A stretch of 64,000 nucleotides of DNA. It comes from Flavobacteriales bacterium. GTDB lineage: Bacteria > Bacteroidota > Bacteroidia > Flavobacteriales_E > Vicingaceae. Location of the stretch: positions 1 to 64,000 of the forward strand of contig CAJPFH010000014.1 in assembly GCA_905339165.1 (NCBI GenBank), given 5' to 3'. A program made the translations under genes and the position numbers. The notes below the pieces were generated by a model. It did not search any database. It was not told where the DNA came from and saw only the letters and a program-made list of their open reading frames with translations. Position 1 is the first letter of the stretch. Every line of letters begins with the position of its first letter. This document shows, in pieces, positions 42,788 through 52,677 of the stretch.

Positions 42788-43394
42788 AATATTTATAACC
42801 GGCATAGGAACCGATGTAGGTAAAACCATTGTTTCGGCTGTTTTAGCCCAAGCATGGAGGGCAGATTACTGGAAACCGGTACAAGCAGGCAAGCTACCCG
42901 AAACCGATTCGGAAACAGTAAAAAAACTACTTACCAATAAAATTTCCAATGTTTGGCCGGAAAACTATTTGCTGGAAAACCCTGTTTCTCCTCATTATGC
43001 GGCATCTTTAGAAAATAAAATAATACAGAAAGCAGAGATGATTCCTCCTCCCTCTTCTAATAAAATATTACTCATAGAAGGAGCAGGAGGATTGATGGTA
43101 CCTCTTAACGATGAATTTCTGATAATAGATTTAATTTCTAAACTAAATGCGGAAACCATTGTAGTTTCTAAAAATTATTTAGGCAGTATTAACCATACTT
43201 TGCTAACCATTAATACCTTATTTCATCATAAAATACCTGTATTGGGAATTATTTTTAATGGAGAAGAAAACACTGTTTCGGAACAATTTATTTTAAAATA
43301 TACCGGTTTAAAAATGCTGGGAAGAATTGAAAAAACTCAACAAATTACCCGAGAGTGGATTGCAAAAGAAGCCGTAAAATTTAGTACGTTATGA
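42780..43394 (+). CDS. bioD: Dethiobiotin synthetase
   Basis: 204 residues from ATG 42780, which overlaps the bioF stop by 8 bases. P-loop GTDVGKT is at the N-terminus, WKPVQAG follows, and EGAGGLMVPL lies near 105. It closes the ureido ring of biotin by using CO2 and ATP. Translation is probably coupled to bioF. Confidence 0.95.
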   Translation: MRKIFITGIGTDVGKTIVSAVLAQAWRADYWKPVQAGKLPETDSETVKKLLTNKISNVWPENYLLENPVSPHYAASLENKIIQKAEMIPPPSSNKILLIEGAGGLMVPLNDEFLIIDLISKLNAETIVVSKNYLGSINHTLLTINTLFHHKIPVLGIIFNGEENTVSEQFILKYTGLKMLGRIEKTQQITREWIAKEAVKFSTL

Positions 43395-44662
43395 GTGTTT
43401 CCGAAAAAGATAAAAAGTATATATGGCATCCGTTTACCCAAATGAAAGAGGCTGTACAAATACCCATAGTAAAGGGGTGTGGAGTTTGGTTATTTGCCGA
43501 AGATGGAAAAAAATATGTAGATGCGGTTTCTTCTTGGTGGGTTAATATTCATGGGCACTCCCACCCTTATATGGCAGAAAAAATGTATCAACAGTTTTTG
43601 GAGTTAGAACACGTATTGTTTTCCGGATTTACAACCCCTGTAGCTACCGAATTAGCCGAACGATTGATATTGAAAATGCCTTGGCAACAAAAAGTATTTT
43701 TTTCCGATAATGGTTCTACTGCGGTAGAAGTAGCGGTTAAAATGGCTATACAGTATTTTAAAAATAAAAAAGAAGAAAGAAATACCCTAATCGTTTTTAA
43801 AAATGCCTATCATGGCGATACCTTCGGAGCCATGTCGCTCAGTCAGAAAAATATTTTTAACGAGGCTTTTTCTGATTTTGTATTCGATGTAAAAACAATT
43901 TCTGCTCCGGAATACGGTTTAGAAACGGAATCAATAAACGAATTGAAAAATATTATTAAGAATGAAAAAGTAATTGCCTTGCTTTACGAACCCATGATTC
44001 AAGGTGCAGGCGGTATGCGTATACAAAATCCTCTTGCTTTAAATAATGTGCTCGAATTAGCAAAGAGTAAGAACATTTTACTCATTGCCGATGAGGTAAT
44101 GACGGGGTTTTACCGTACCGGCAGAATGTTTGCTTCAGAGTACACTACGGTAAAACCCGATTTAATGGCTTTATCGAAAGCTCTTACCGGAGGGGTTATG
44201 CCTCTTGGGCTTACCACATGTACCGATGCTATTTATAATGAGTTTTTAGGAAGTTCTATCGAAAAAACATTTTATCACGGACATTCTTTTACAGGTAACC
44301 CCTTAGCTTGTGCAGCTGCTTGTGCCAGTTTAGATTTGTTGGAAAAGCAAGAAACAAAAGAACAAATTGTATCTATTTGTGAAAGGCAGCAGGAGGCGGC
44401 TTCTCTTTTTTTGGCATACAATAAGGTAAAAAAATCTCGTTCATTAGGCACTATTCTCGCTTTAGAGTTAGATGCCGAGCAGGGATATTTTAGTAGTATA
44501 AGAGGTGAGATGTATTCCTTCTTTTTGCAAAAAGGAATTGTTTTACGTCCCTTAGGAAATGTGTTGTATTTTATGCCACCCTATTGCATTAATACCAATG
44601 AAATAAACTTAGTTTACGAAGCCATTCACGAATTTTTAAAAACCTATCAATCGAAGGAATAA
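43391..44662 (+). CDS. bioA: Adenosylmethionine-8-amino-7-oxononanoate aminotransferase
   Basis: 423 residues, class III PLP aminotransferase. HPFTQMKEA at the start, SSWWVNIHGHSHPYM, FSDNGSTAVEVAVKMA, YHGDTFGAMS, ADEVMTGFYRTG and LSKALTGGVMPLG (PLP lysine) all fit BioA. It uses SAM as amino donor to make 7,8-diaminononanoate. It overlaps bioD by 4 bases (ATGA). bioC and bioH, needed for the pimeloyl chain, are not in the window. Confidence 0.96.
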   Translation: MSVSEKDKKYIWHPFTQMKEAVQIPIVKGCGVWLFAEDGKKYVDAVSSWWVNIHGHSHPYMAEKMYQQFLELEHVLFSGFTTPVATELAERLILKMPWQQKVFFSDNGSTAVEVAVKMAIQYFKNKKEERNTLIVFKNAYHGDTFGAMSLSQKNIFNEAFSDFVFDVKTISAPEYGLETESINELKNIIKNEKVIALLYEPMIQGAGGMRIQNPLALNNVLELAKSKNILLIADEVMTGFYRTGRMFASEYTTVKPDLMALSKALTGGVMPLGLTTCTDAIYNEFLGSSIEKTFYHGHSFTGNPLACAAACASLDLLEKQETKEQIVSICERQQEAASLFLAYNKVKKSRSLGTILALELDAEQGYFSSIRGEMYSFFLQKGIVLRPLGNVLYFMPPYCINTNEINLVYEAIHEFLKTYQSKE

Positions 44663-44668
44663 ATACAA

Positions 44669-46297
44669 CTATTTGCCATATACTTTTTCCCCATTCACAA
44701 AAGTGTAAACTACGCGGGTGTTTAATAAAAGATTTTCTTTTACTGTTAAAATATCTCTATCTAAAACTACAAAATCTGCATTTTTTCCTGTTTCCAAACT
44801 GCCTTTTTCATTTTCTTCAAAGTTGGCAATAGCAGCCCAAATAGTCATTCCTTTTAGGGCATTCTCTCTGCTCAGTGCATTGTTCGGCTGATATCCGTTT
44901 TCGGGGAAACCTTTATGATCTTTTCTAAAAACAGCCGCATAAAAAGTATAAAGCGGATTGATTTCTTCTACCGGAAAATCGGTGCCAAGAGCAATGAGGC
45001 CATTTAGTTGCATTAGCTCATTATAGGCATACGCTTGAGGCTCTCGGTGTGTGCCAAGCCGTTGATTGGCCCAGTACATATCCGATGTGGCATGTGTGGG
45101 TTGTGCGGAGGGAATAATGGTATATTCGGAAAAAAAAGAAAAATCCTTTTTATCTACTACCTGAGCATGCTCTATTCTCCACCTTAAATCGTTTGTGCTT
45201 TTTAGATATTTTGCGTAGATAGAAAGCATAAGAGCATTGGCACTATCGCCAATAGAATGCGTATTTAATTGAAAGTTTAAGCGAGAGCAAAGGGCTGCAA
45301 AGTGATTTAATTTTTCCAATGAATCAACGAGTACCCCCCTATGGGTTGGCATATCGGAATAAGGTTGTTTTAAAAGAGCACCTCTAGAACCTAATGAACC
45401 ATCGGCATACAATTTAAATGAGCGAACCGATAAGTGGCTGGTTTTAATAATACCTTTTAGTGCCAACTGTTCATTCTCTTCACTCGGGTTTAACATAGCA
45501 TAAATTCTCATTTTAAGTTCTCCGGATTCGTGCATTTTTTTTATCAGCATAATATCTTCTAAATCTAAGCCGGCATCGCTTACGGTGGTAAGACCTACAG
45601 CAAAACAATTTTCTTGTGCCAGAAGGAAAGCCTTTCTTTTTTCTTCTATCGATTTTTTAGGTAAAACTTTTTCCACCAAATTCATGGCGTTATCGGTAAT
45701 GATTCCTGTAAGGTTTCCGTTTTCAATAAAAATTTCTCCTCCTTCTATTTTTGTTTGGGTTGTAATACCGGCTAATTCTAACGCTTTAGAATTTAAAAGT
45801 GCGGCATGCCCATCTACTCTTTTAAGATAAACAGGAGTGTTAGGGAAAAGCGAATCGAGAGAGTTTTTATTCGGAAATTTTTTTTCATCCCAATCGTTTT
45901 GATCCCATCCTCTTCCAATAATCCATTCCGATAGGTTGTTTTTTGAATACAGAAGAACTTTATCAATTACTTCATTAAAAGAATGTGCGCTTTTTAAATC
46001 CAGCACATTGAGAAATAATCCATATCCTAAAAAATGGCAGTGGGCATCTATAAAACCCGGATAAACGGGCATTTTGCGGGCATCTATTTTGTGAGGAGCA
46101 GTGTATTTGTTTAAAATCTCATTTTCGGGTCCTATGGCTACAATCTTTCCATCTTTTATTGCCATAGCTGCTGCTTTAGGCAATGTTTCATTCAGTGTAT
46201 AAATGGAGGCATTATGTACAATTAAATCGGCTTCTTCTAAGTTGTTGCAGGCACTAATAAACAGAGAAGCGATTAAAAAAAGTTTCCAGTTTTTCAT
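44669..46297 (-). CDS. Amidohydrolase family lipoprotein (YtcJ-like)
   Basis: 542 residues from ATG 46295-46297 (MKNWKLFLIASLFISACNN), a lipoprotein signal with lipobox ISAC. The metal-binding HCHF pattern is seen as DAHCHFLGYG (DXHXH), and further residues are LKLYADGSLGSRG, LNTHSIGDSA, WRIEHAQ and LGTDFPVEE. It belongs to the amidohydrolase_3 group (YtcJ-like); the substrate is unknown. The start lies inside the end of the upstream membrane gene (overlap 44 bases), which looks coupled. Confidence 0.88.
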   Translation of the reverse strand: MKNWKLFLIASLFISACNNLEEADLIVHNASIYTLNETLPKAAAMAIKDGKIVAIGPENEILNKYTAPHKIDARKMPVYPGFIDAHCHFLGYGLFLNVLDLKSAHSFNEVIDKVLLYSKNNLSEWIIGRGWDQNDWDEKKFPNKNSLDSLFPNTPVYLKRVDGHAALLNSKALELAGITTQTKIEGGEIFIENGNLTGIITDNAMNLVEKVLPKKSIEEKRKAFLLAQENCFAVGLTTVSDAGLDLEDIMLIKKMHESGELKMRIYAMLNPSEENEQLALKGIIKTSHLSVRSFKLYADGSLGSRGALLKQPYSDMPTHRGVLVDSLEKLNHFAALCSRLNFQLNTHSIGDSANALMLSIYAKYLKSTNDLRWRIEHAQVVDKKDFSFFSEYTIIPSAQPTHATSDMYWANQRLGTHREPQAYAYNELMQLNGLIALGTDFPVEEINPLYTFYAAVFRKDHKGFPENGYQPNNALSRENALKGMTIWAAIANFEENEKGSLETGKNADFVVLDRDILTVKENLLLNTRVVYTFVNGEKVYGK

Positions 46298-47603
46298 AAA
46301 AATATTTATATAAATTAAATTGATTATAAAGTTTAGAATGATTAGAAAGTAGAAGCAACACCGCAAAAAGAAAAGGTAATGCGGGGGTTTTATAACGCAC
46401 AATAGCACCCAATACAGGGGTGGTAGTGCCAATGAGCATAAAAAGGAACACCGAAAATGAGAGACAAAGCCACACGAAATTATTTTCGACTTTCGTTAAT
46501 TTATTTCTAAAGAAAAAAGAGAAGAGTAAGCCTATCTGAAATATGCTGTTTTCTATGGCTGCAGGAAGTTCTAAGCCAATTTTGCAGGTAAATACAAAAG
46601 GATGTAAAAACAAATTTTTAATAGCATAAGGAATATTTTTAATTAGGTTCATGTAGGAGTTTTCTAATTTATAAACTTTCACCACGCTTCCTGCATTTTC
46701 TTTTTCTGCGAGTTCTAAAAAAGCTTGTTGTTTCTCACTTAATAAGGTAATGGGCGAAAAAGGAGAATGGATACGAGAAACAAAAAGTATAAAGGCAATA
46801 TAAAAAAGAAAAACGAGTAAGTATTTCCAGAACACCTTGTTGCTATGAATAGAAAAAGCAATTAGAGCAGGTAATATCGAAGCAAAAAGATAAAATTTTA
46901 AATAAAATAAGAGCAGGGCTCCGGAAAGAAAAACAATAAAATGAAAGGCTTTGTATTTTTTTAGTACAACAAGACTAAAGAAAGAGTAAAGCAAAAATCC
47001 GATAGCAAAAAATACAATGCCTTCTTTAAGAACTCCCGATGACCAAAACCATACCGAAGGAAGTAGAAAAACACAGATAAATAATTGTTTTTCCTTATTC
47101 TGAATGAAAACAGAAAAAGCTTTGTACAGAGCTGTGCATCCGGCAAAAGATAAAAAACACATAAAAATTGTATGCACATTAAATTGACCAAAGGAAAAAA
47201 AACGCACCAGAGTATTAAATCGAATAATAATATGGCTGTCGTTATACAAGTTGCCGGCCGATTGCCTGTACCACCAGTTCATTTTATTATAATAATGCTC
47301 ATTGAAGTAAGTATGATCGTTACCAATTCCGGAAAGCATTTTAATAAAATCAGTAAAATTTGTAAAGGCGGCATCATACATAACCTTACTATCGTCAAAA
47401 TATTTAAAAATATCAGCCGTATTACGTGTTGGGTAGTAGTGGGTATAAATAAGAGTAAGTATTATTCCGGCTAAAATCTTCAGTAAAAAGGTGGCAATTG
47501 GAAAAAATATGGGTACCCCTTTTAATTTAAAAAAAGCCCCCTTTTTTATAAGAACAACAAAAACGAAAATATAAAAAATACTTATGGCTGAAGAAGCTAA
47601 CAT
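46254..47603 (-). CDS. Hypothetical multi-pass membrane protein
   Basis: 449 residues, not recognised. About ten hydrophobic helices, with a soluble loop at about 60-120 (NTADIFKYFDDSKVMYDAAF and NKMNWWYRQSAGNLY) and a second loop at about 265-310. The layout resembles glycan polymerases or GT-C transferases (acidic pair in an outer loop after helix 1-2), but there is no signature to prove it. It ends 44 bases inside the amidohydrolase gene start. Its upstream region 47604-47748 is shared with the divergent carboxylase gene. Confidence 0.6.
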   Translation of the reverse strand: MLASSAISIFYIFVFVVLIKKGAFFKLKGVPIFFPIATFLLKILAGIILTLIYTHYYPTRNTADIFKYFDDSKVMYDAAFTNFTDFIKMLSGIGNDHTYFNEHYYNKMNWWYRQSAGNLYNDSHIIIRFNTLVRFFSFGQFNVHTIFMCFLSFAGCTALYKAFSVFIQNKEKQLFICVFLLPSVWFWSSGVLKEGIVFFAIGFLLYSFFSLVVLKKYKAFHFIVFLSGALLLFYLKFYLFASILPALIAFSIHSNKVFWKYLLVFLFYIAFILFVSRIHSPFSPITLLSEKQQAFLELAEKENAGSVVKVYKLENSYMNLIKNIPYAIKNLFLHPFVFTCKIGLELPAAIENSIFQIGLLFSFFFRNKLTKVENNFVWLCLSFSVFLFMLIGTTTPVLGAIVRYKTPALPFLFAVLLLLSNHSKLYNQFNLYKYFYEKLETFFNRFSVY

Positions 47604-47712
47604 AATAAGTGGCTAATTTAAGCGAAAAATAAAAAAGCAGTAAACAACTTAGGGGGCAAATGATGTAAGAATGACATGAAGAAGAAATAAAACATGTAAA
47701 CTTCTTTATTCG

Positions 47713-47720
47713 TAATTTCG
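47713..47720 (+). promoter_or_regulatory. Possible -7 element for the acyl-CoA carboxylase gene
   Basis: TAATTTCG agrees with TAnnTTTG at seven of eight positions and lies 28 bases upstream of the ATG at 47749. No well-spaced -33 box was seen, so the call is weak. Confidence 0.3.
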
Positions 47721-47748
47721 CAATACCACTAATATATAAATAATTGAA

Positions 47749-49395
47749 ATGGCAAAAGTAACGGTGCAAGAACTAGAAGCTAATACCAACGAGGATAATA
47801 TCCGAATGTTGCTTTCGGATTTAAAGCAAAGGCTCGACAAAATATACGAAGGAGGCGGCAAAAGCAAAATAGATAAACAGCACGAGCAAGGTAAATTAAC
47901 TGCCCGGGAGCGGGTTGCTTACTTGCTTGATAGCGATTTACCCAACATTGAAATCGGAGCATTTGCCGGATATAATATGTTTAAGGAACAAGGGGGCTGC
48001 CCATCAGGAGGAGTGGTGGTTATGCTGGGGTATATTAAAAAAAGGCAATGTTTGGTGGTAGCTAACGATTCCACGGTGAAAGCCGGAGCCTGGTTTCCAA
48101 TTACAGCAAAGAAGAATCTTAGGGCACAAGAAATTGCCATTGAAAATAAACTACCCATTATTTATTTGGTAGACAGTGCCGGGGTGTTTCTTCCATTGCA
48201 AGATGAAGTGTTTCCTGATAAAGAACATTTTGGAAGAATTTTCAGAAACAACGCAGTGATGTCCTCTTTGGGGATTCCGCAAATTGCAGCCATTATGGGT
48301 AGTTGTGTGGCAGGTGGAGCCTATTTGCCCATTATGAGCGATGAAGCTATGATTGTAGAAAAAACGGGCACTATCTTTTTGGCAGGCTCTTATTTGGTAA
48401 AAGCAGCAGTGGGCGAAGATATTGACAACGAAACATTGGGAGGGGCCACTACGCACTGCGAAATATCAGGAGTTACCGACTATAAATGCAAAGACGATAA
48501 TGCCTGCTTAGATAAAATAAAATTTATCGTAGATAAATACGGAGATTTTCAAAAAGCAGGATTTAACCGTTCCGATCCTAAAATTCCGAAATTAAACCCC
48601 AAGGAAATTTATTCTATTATACCCAAAACACGAGATAAACCTTATGAAGTAAGAGAAATAATAAAGCGTTTGGTAGATGATTCTGAATTTGAAGAATACA
48701 AGGAACTCTACGGGAAAACCATAGTGTGTTGCTATGCACGTATAGATGGGTGGGCGGTTGGTATTGTGGCCAATCAACGGGCAATAGTAAAAAGCAAAAA
48801 GGGCGAAATGCAATTCGGAGGTGTCATTTATTCCGATTCGGCCGATAAAGCAGCCCAGTTTATTATGAACTGCAATCAAAAAAAAATACCCCTTGTCTTT
48901 TTGCAAGACGTAACCGGATTTATGGTAGGTTCACGTTCCGAACACGGAGGCATTATAAAAGATGGAGCAAAAATGGTAAATGCACAGGCAAACTCAGTGG
49001 TGCCTAAATTTACAATTATTACAGGAAATTCATACGGAGCCGGAAATTATGCCATGTGCGGTAAGGCCTACGACCCACGCCTTATTGTAGCTTGGCCTAC
49101 AGCCCGCCTGGCGGTAATGGGGGGAGAACAAGCTGCCAAAACTCTTTTACAAATTGAAGTGGCCACACAAAAAGCCAAAGGAAAAGAGGTAAGCAAAGAA
49201 GATCAAGAGCAAATGTTAAAAACCATTACCGACCGTTACAACGAACAAATGTTGCCATACTACGCAGCTGCTCGCTTATGGGTAGACGCTATTATAGACC
49301 CTATGGATACACGAAAATGGATTTCAATGGGTATTGAAATGGCCAACCATTCGCCTATAGATAAAAAATTTAATGTTGGAGTAATTCAAACCTGA
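47749..49395 (+). CDS. Acyl-CoA carboxylase beta (carboxyltransferase) subunit
   Basis: 548 residues of the biotin-dependent carboxyltransferase family. KLTARERVAYLLD near the N-terminus, GGCPSGGVVVMLGY, DSAGVFLPLQDEVFPDKEHFGRIF, and FLQDVTGFMVGSRSEHGGIIKDGAKM in the C-terminal half match methylcrotonyl/propionyl-CoA carboxylase beta chains. The closest look is the methylcrotonyl-CoA type (MccB). No alpha subunit with biotin carboxylase domain is adjacent, so it must be elsewhere. It overlaps the following hypothetical gene by 1 base. Confidence 0.88.
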   Translation: MAKVTVQELEANTNEDNIRMLLSDLKQRLDKIYEGGGKSKIDKQHEQGKLTARERVAYLLDSDLPNIEIGAFAGYNMFKEQGGCPSGGVVVMLGYIKKRQCLVVANDSTVKAGAWFPITAKKNLRAQEIAIENKLPIIYLVDSAGVFLPLQDEVFPDKEHFGRIFRNNAVMSSLGIPQIAAIMGSCVAGGAYLPIMSDEAMIVEKTGTIFLAGSYLVKAAVGEDIDNETLGGATTHCEISGVTDYKCKDDNACLDKIKFIVDKYGDFQKAGFNRSDPKIPKLNPKEIYSIIPKTRDKPYEVREIIKRLVDDSEFEEYKELYGKTIVCCYARIDGWAVGIVANQRAIVKSKKGEMQFGGVIYSDSADKAAQFIMNCNQKKIPLVFLQDVTGFMVGSRSEHGGIIKDGAKMVNAQANSVVPKFTIITGNSYGAGNYAMCGKAYDPRLIVAWPTARLAVMGGEQAAKTLLQIEVATQKAKGKEVSKEDQEQMLKTITDRYNEQMLPYYAAARLWVDAIIDPMDTRKWISMGIEMANHSPIDKKFNVGVIQT

Positions 49396-50204
49396 TGCTT
49401 CGATTAGGGAGTATTACATTGTTTTTTATTTTGTGCCTTAATGTTGTACAGGCACAAGATACCGCAAGTTTTGGTAATTATTTTTTCTTTTCTTTTTCTT
49501 CCGGAAGTAGTGTATTAAGAGACGAGTTAATGTCGCCCCTCCGTTATTCAGGGTTATCTCTTTCTCCTAGAGTAAGTTTTTCGTCAAATGGAAAAAAATA
49601 CATTCATCTGGTAGAAATAGAATATACGCGTGCGAAATTAACATCCGAACACTATAAAACACTTACCGGAAATTATCTTATCAATCAGCGAGGATACCTG
49701 AGTTATTTATTGCTTAAAAGAATTTTAACCAATAAAAAAAACATCAACTATTTTGCAGGAGTAACCCTAAACCATACTCTCGATGTGAGAGAACACACCT
49801 CACTTTTTATTTATGGCGAGTTCGTTTCTTCCCTGAATATAGCCGGAAGGTTGCAGAAAACAATAGCATTGTTCGGGAAAGAACTAAATATAGCATACCA
49901 AGCCCATGTGCCCTTGTTAAATTTTATGGTTACTCCTAATTATGCCTACTCTCCACCCGATGATTTTTTTGAACAGAATGCGTATTACCAAAATAAAAAA
50001 ATTAAACGATTTTTAAACAGTGGAAATTTCTCTTCTTTCAATCAGTTTTTCAGATTTTCCAGCCGATTTACCTTAGAGAAAGAAATAAAAGCACATAATA
50101 AAATAGCATTGTATTACGATTTCGATTATTATTCCTATCAACTACCTCAACCGGTAAAGAAGGGAAAAAGCGTATTCGGATTTTCATTAATAACTTTTTT
50201 ATAA
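49395..50204 (+). CDS. Hypothetical outer-membrane beta-barrel protein
   Basis: 269 residues, not recognised. A signal peptide (LNVVQAQ) is followed by alternating aromatic strands (YIHLVEIEYTRAKL, IALYYDFDYYSYQL) with the last strand VFGFSLITFL ending the protein. This is typical of a small barrel. The ATG overlaps the carboxylase stop (TGATG). It stands directly before an S41 peptidase gene (5-base gap); a pairing is possible. Confidence 0.6.
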   Translation: MLRLGSITLFFILCLNVVQAQDTASFGNYFFFSFSSGSSVLRDELMSPLRYSGLSLSPRVSFSSNGKKYIHLVEIEYTRAKLTSEHYKTLTGNYLINQRGYLSYLLLKRILTNKKNINYFAGVTLNHTLDVREHTSLFIYGEFVSSLNIAGRLQKTIALFGKELNIAYQAHVPLLNFMVTPNYAYSPPDDFFEQNAYYQNKKIKRFLNSGNFSSFNQFFRFSSRFTLEKEIKAHNKIALYYDFDYYSYQLPQPVKKGKSVFGFSLITFL

Positions 50205-50209
50205 GAGAA

Positions 50210-51232
50210 ATGGTTAATATAAAAAATATACATTTCAGCTTATGGTTATTGGGTATAATAATATTTACCCTTTCGGGTTGCGAAAAATTATTTATTAAAC
50301 CCGATAAGGAAAATACACACATCAGCAACTTCGAAATTTTATGGAACGATTTTGATAAAAATTATTCTTTCTTTGAGTATAAAAAAATAAACTGGGATTC
50401 ACTTTATAGTGTTTACCGCCCTTTGGTTCACAACGAAATGAAAAACAGAGATTTTTTTCATGTCTTAAATCAGTTGCTTTTTCATTTAAAAGATGGACAT
50501 GTTAATTTATCGGCATCATTCGATTATACTCGTTTTTCCGAGTATTATTTGAAAGCCCCCCCAAACTTTAATTATGATTTATTGGAAAGAAACTATTTTA
50601 ACAATCAGCAAATGTATACAAAGGGTGGAGCATACGAGTATATATGGTTGGGGAATATTGGTTACATCAGAATATCTGATTTTGATGCTTCCGGATTTGG
50701 ATATATCGAAGGTTTGCTGACCTATTTTTCAAATGCAAAAGGAATTATAATTGACATCAGAAATAACCCGGGAGGCGACCCCTATAATGCAGAAATAGTA
50801 GCTTCTCATTTTAACAATGTAAAAAGAGTATATGCCTTTTGGAAGTGGAAAAATGGCCCTAAACACTCCGATTTTACCGAAGCCTTTCCTTATTACATCG
50901 AAGCCTCAGAAAATCCTTGGTTAAAGCCGGTAGCACTGCTTACCAACCGATCTTCTTTTAGTGCCTCGAACGATTTTACCCTTATGATGCACCAATTACC
51001 TCATGTTATTCATTTAGGCGACACCACAGGAGGAGGGGGAGGAGTTCCCTATTTCAGAGAATTGCCCAATGGATGGACCTACCGATTTTCACGTACACAA
51101 ACCCTTTCGCCAGAGGGTGAAAATGTTGAATTCGGCATCCCTCCTCATATTTTACAATACATGGATACCATTGATTTTCTTAACGGAAAAGATTCAATGA
51201 TAGAAAAAGCACTTGAAATATTGGATAATTAA
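50210..51232 (+). CDS. S41-family tail-specific peptidase-like lipoprotein
   Basis: 340 residues. Lipobox LSGC near residue 24, then an S41 core: LKDGHVNL (about 92-99), GNIGYIRISDF, GIIIDIRNNPGGDP, and the catalytic Ser region TNRSSFSASNDF. GDTTGGGGG follows. A PDZ domain between the N-terminal and core parts is absent, and the usual Lys of the Ser/Lys dyad was not identified by eye, so activity is uncertain. The family cuts C-termini of exported proteins. Confidence 0.8.
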   Translation: MVNIKNIHFSLWLLGIIIFTLSGCEKLFIKPDKENTHISNFEILWNDFDKNYSFFEYKKINWDSLYSVYRPLVHNEMKNRDFFHVLNQLLFHLKDGHVNLSASFDYTRFSEYYLKAPPNFNYDLLERNYFNNQQMYTKGGAYEYIWLGNIGYIRISDFDASGFGYIEGLLTYFSNAKGIIIDIRNNPGGDPYNAEIVASHFNNVKRVYAFWKWKNGPKHSDFTEAFPYYIEASENPWLKPVALLTNRSSFSASNDFTLMMHQLPHVIHLGDTTGGGGGVPYFRELPNGWTYRFSRTQTLSPEGENVEFGIPPHILQYMDTIDFLNGKDSMIEKALEILDN

Positions 51233-51306
51233 AATTCTTTTAATAAATATGCAAAACAAATAAATCCTTAATATTGAGCCTTTAAAAAATGTAAAATTAA
51301 ATCACA

Positions 51307-52173
51307 ATGAAAAAACGAACTCCGTATTTACTGTTTTTTAGTATCCTCTCTCTGTTTTTATGTTCCTGCGGAAACGAAACAGACACCGAACAACTCGAAA
51401 TAACAGAAAAAATAGACTCTTCCTTAGTGGTGGTAGAAGACGATATATCTTATACACTACCCTCTCCTTTACAAATTGCTTTTATTTTTAAGCAAGCAGG
51501 CTTGCCTTATCAGGCCGGATTAACCAATAAGCCCGAAAATATTAATAATTATGTTTCTAAGTATAACCAAAAACTAAATTTTGGCGTATACACAGCAGAT
51601 TTAGCATATTGTGTGTTAAACAAACAAAGTCAGGAGGCTATTTATTATCTTAAAAACTTGGGGCAGATGTCTGAAAAACTTTGGATGTCAAATATTTTCC
51701 AAACGGTAAATGTGTTAACCCGATTCGAGAAAAATATCGGTAACGAAGATTCTTTAGCCACCATTATTTCCGATATGCAGCTAAGCATGGATAATTACTT
51801 AGAAGAAAATGGGGTAGGAAACAATGGTAGCATCATCTTTGCCGGAGCTTGGGTGGAAAGTATGTACATAGGCTCTAAAGTAATTGAAAAATCCAGTAAT
51901 GAAAAATTACTCGGCAGAATAGCAGAACAAGCCATTATATTAGATAATCTGTTGAAACTGCTTCGTAAAAATAATGCCGATGAGGCAGCAGAAATAATAA
52001 CGGATTTGGAAAGTTTGCAAAAACACTTTGCCAAGTTTTTAAAAGAAGAAACCGAAAATGAGGAAGAGAATGAAAGTGAAGTAGAAGAAGAAGTGGTTTA
52101 CACTTTTTCAAAAGAAGAACTGCAAAGTTTTGGCAAAGAAATAGAAGCCATTAGAAAAAAGATTATAAACTAA
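51307..52173 (+). CDS. Conserved Bacteroidota lipoprotein of unknown function
   Basis: 288 residues. Lipobox LCSC near residue 21. The segment SYTLPSPLQIAFIFKQAGL, then LNFGVYTADLAYCVLNKQSQ and IYYLKNLGQMSEKL, is a pattern I recognise from an uncharacterised family widespread in Bacteroidota. The C-terminal part is helical with a very acidic stretch (about 248-262). It is followed 14 bases later by a small exported protein and probably shares its transcript. Confidence 0.7.
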   Translation: MKKRTPYLLFFSILSLFLCSCGNETDTEQLEITEKIDSSLVVVEDDISYTLPSPLQIAFIFKQAGLPYQAGLTNKPENINNYVSKYNQKLNFGVYTADLAYCVLNKQSQEAIYYLKNLGQMSEKLWMSNIFQTVNVLTRFEKNIGNEDSLATIISDMQLSMDNYLEENGVGNNGSIIFAGAWVESMYIGSKVIEKSSNEKLLGRIAEQAIILDNLLKLLRKNNADEAAEIITDLESLQKHFAKFLKEETENEEENESEVEEEVVYTFSKEELQSFGKEIEAIRKKIIN

Positions 52174-52187
52174 AACCTTAACCGAAT

Positions 52188-52661
52188 ATGAATACTATTA
52201 AACTTTTTACACTTGCGTTAGTCGTATTTGTTACAGCTACTGCCGGTAGGGTTTCTCTACAGTCCGATGGAGATTGTGATGCTACCGGAATGAAAAATCA
52301 AGCCAAAGGATTGTTGGATAACGATTTTAAGTACGATTCATCAAAAATTACCCGATTTGCCTACAAGGAAAAAGAACAACTCAAAGAAATTGAAGTGCCT
52401 CTTTTTATTGGTGAAAAATACCGTTTTATTTTTAACACCGCGGTACCTGAAAATGTAGTAATCAGTATTTATGATAAACCCTCTACGGCTAAAAAAAGAA
52501 AATTATTATACACAAACAAAGAAGAATTGAAAGGAAATAAAAAGATATATGTTTGGGAACCCCAAAAATCTCGTAAAATGTACGTAAACTTTGAAATACC
52601 TAAAAGTCAAAATGTAGATTCTAGAGGTTGCATTATTTTCCTTTTGGGATATAAAATTTAA
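52188..52661 (+). CDS. Hypothetical exported protein
   Basis: 157 residues, function unknown. A signal peptide (ALVVFVTATAG) is followed by a domain with strands typical of a small beta-sandwich (KEIEVPLFIGEKYRFIFN, ENVVISIYDKP, KKIYVWEPQKSRKMYVNFE). Two cysteines (C30 and one near the C-terminus) could form a disulfide. It is the last gene before the terminator-like hairpin that precedes thrS. Confidence 0.6.
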   Translation: MNTIKLFTLALVVFVTATAGRVSLQSDGDCDATGMKNQAKGLLDNDFKYDSSKITRFAYKEKEQLKEIEVPLFIGEKYRFIFNTAVPENVVISIYDKPSTAKKRKLLYTNKEELKGNKKIYVWEPQKSRKMYVNFEIPKSQNVDSRGCIIFLLGYKI

Positions 52662-52677
52662 AAAAGCATATTTCTGT

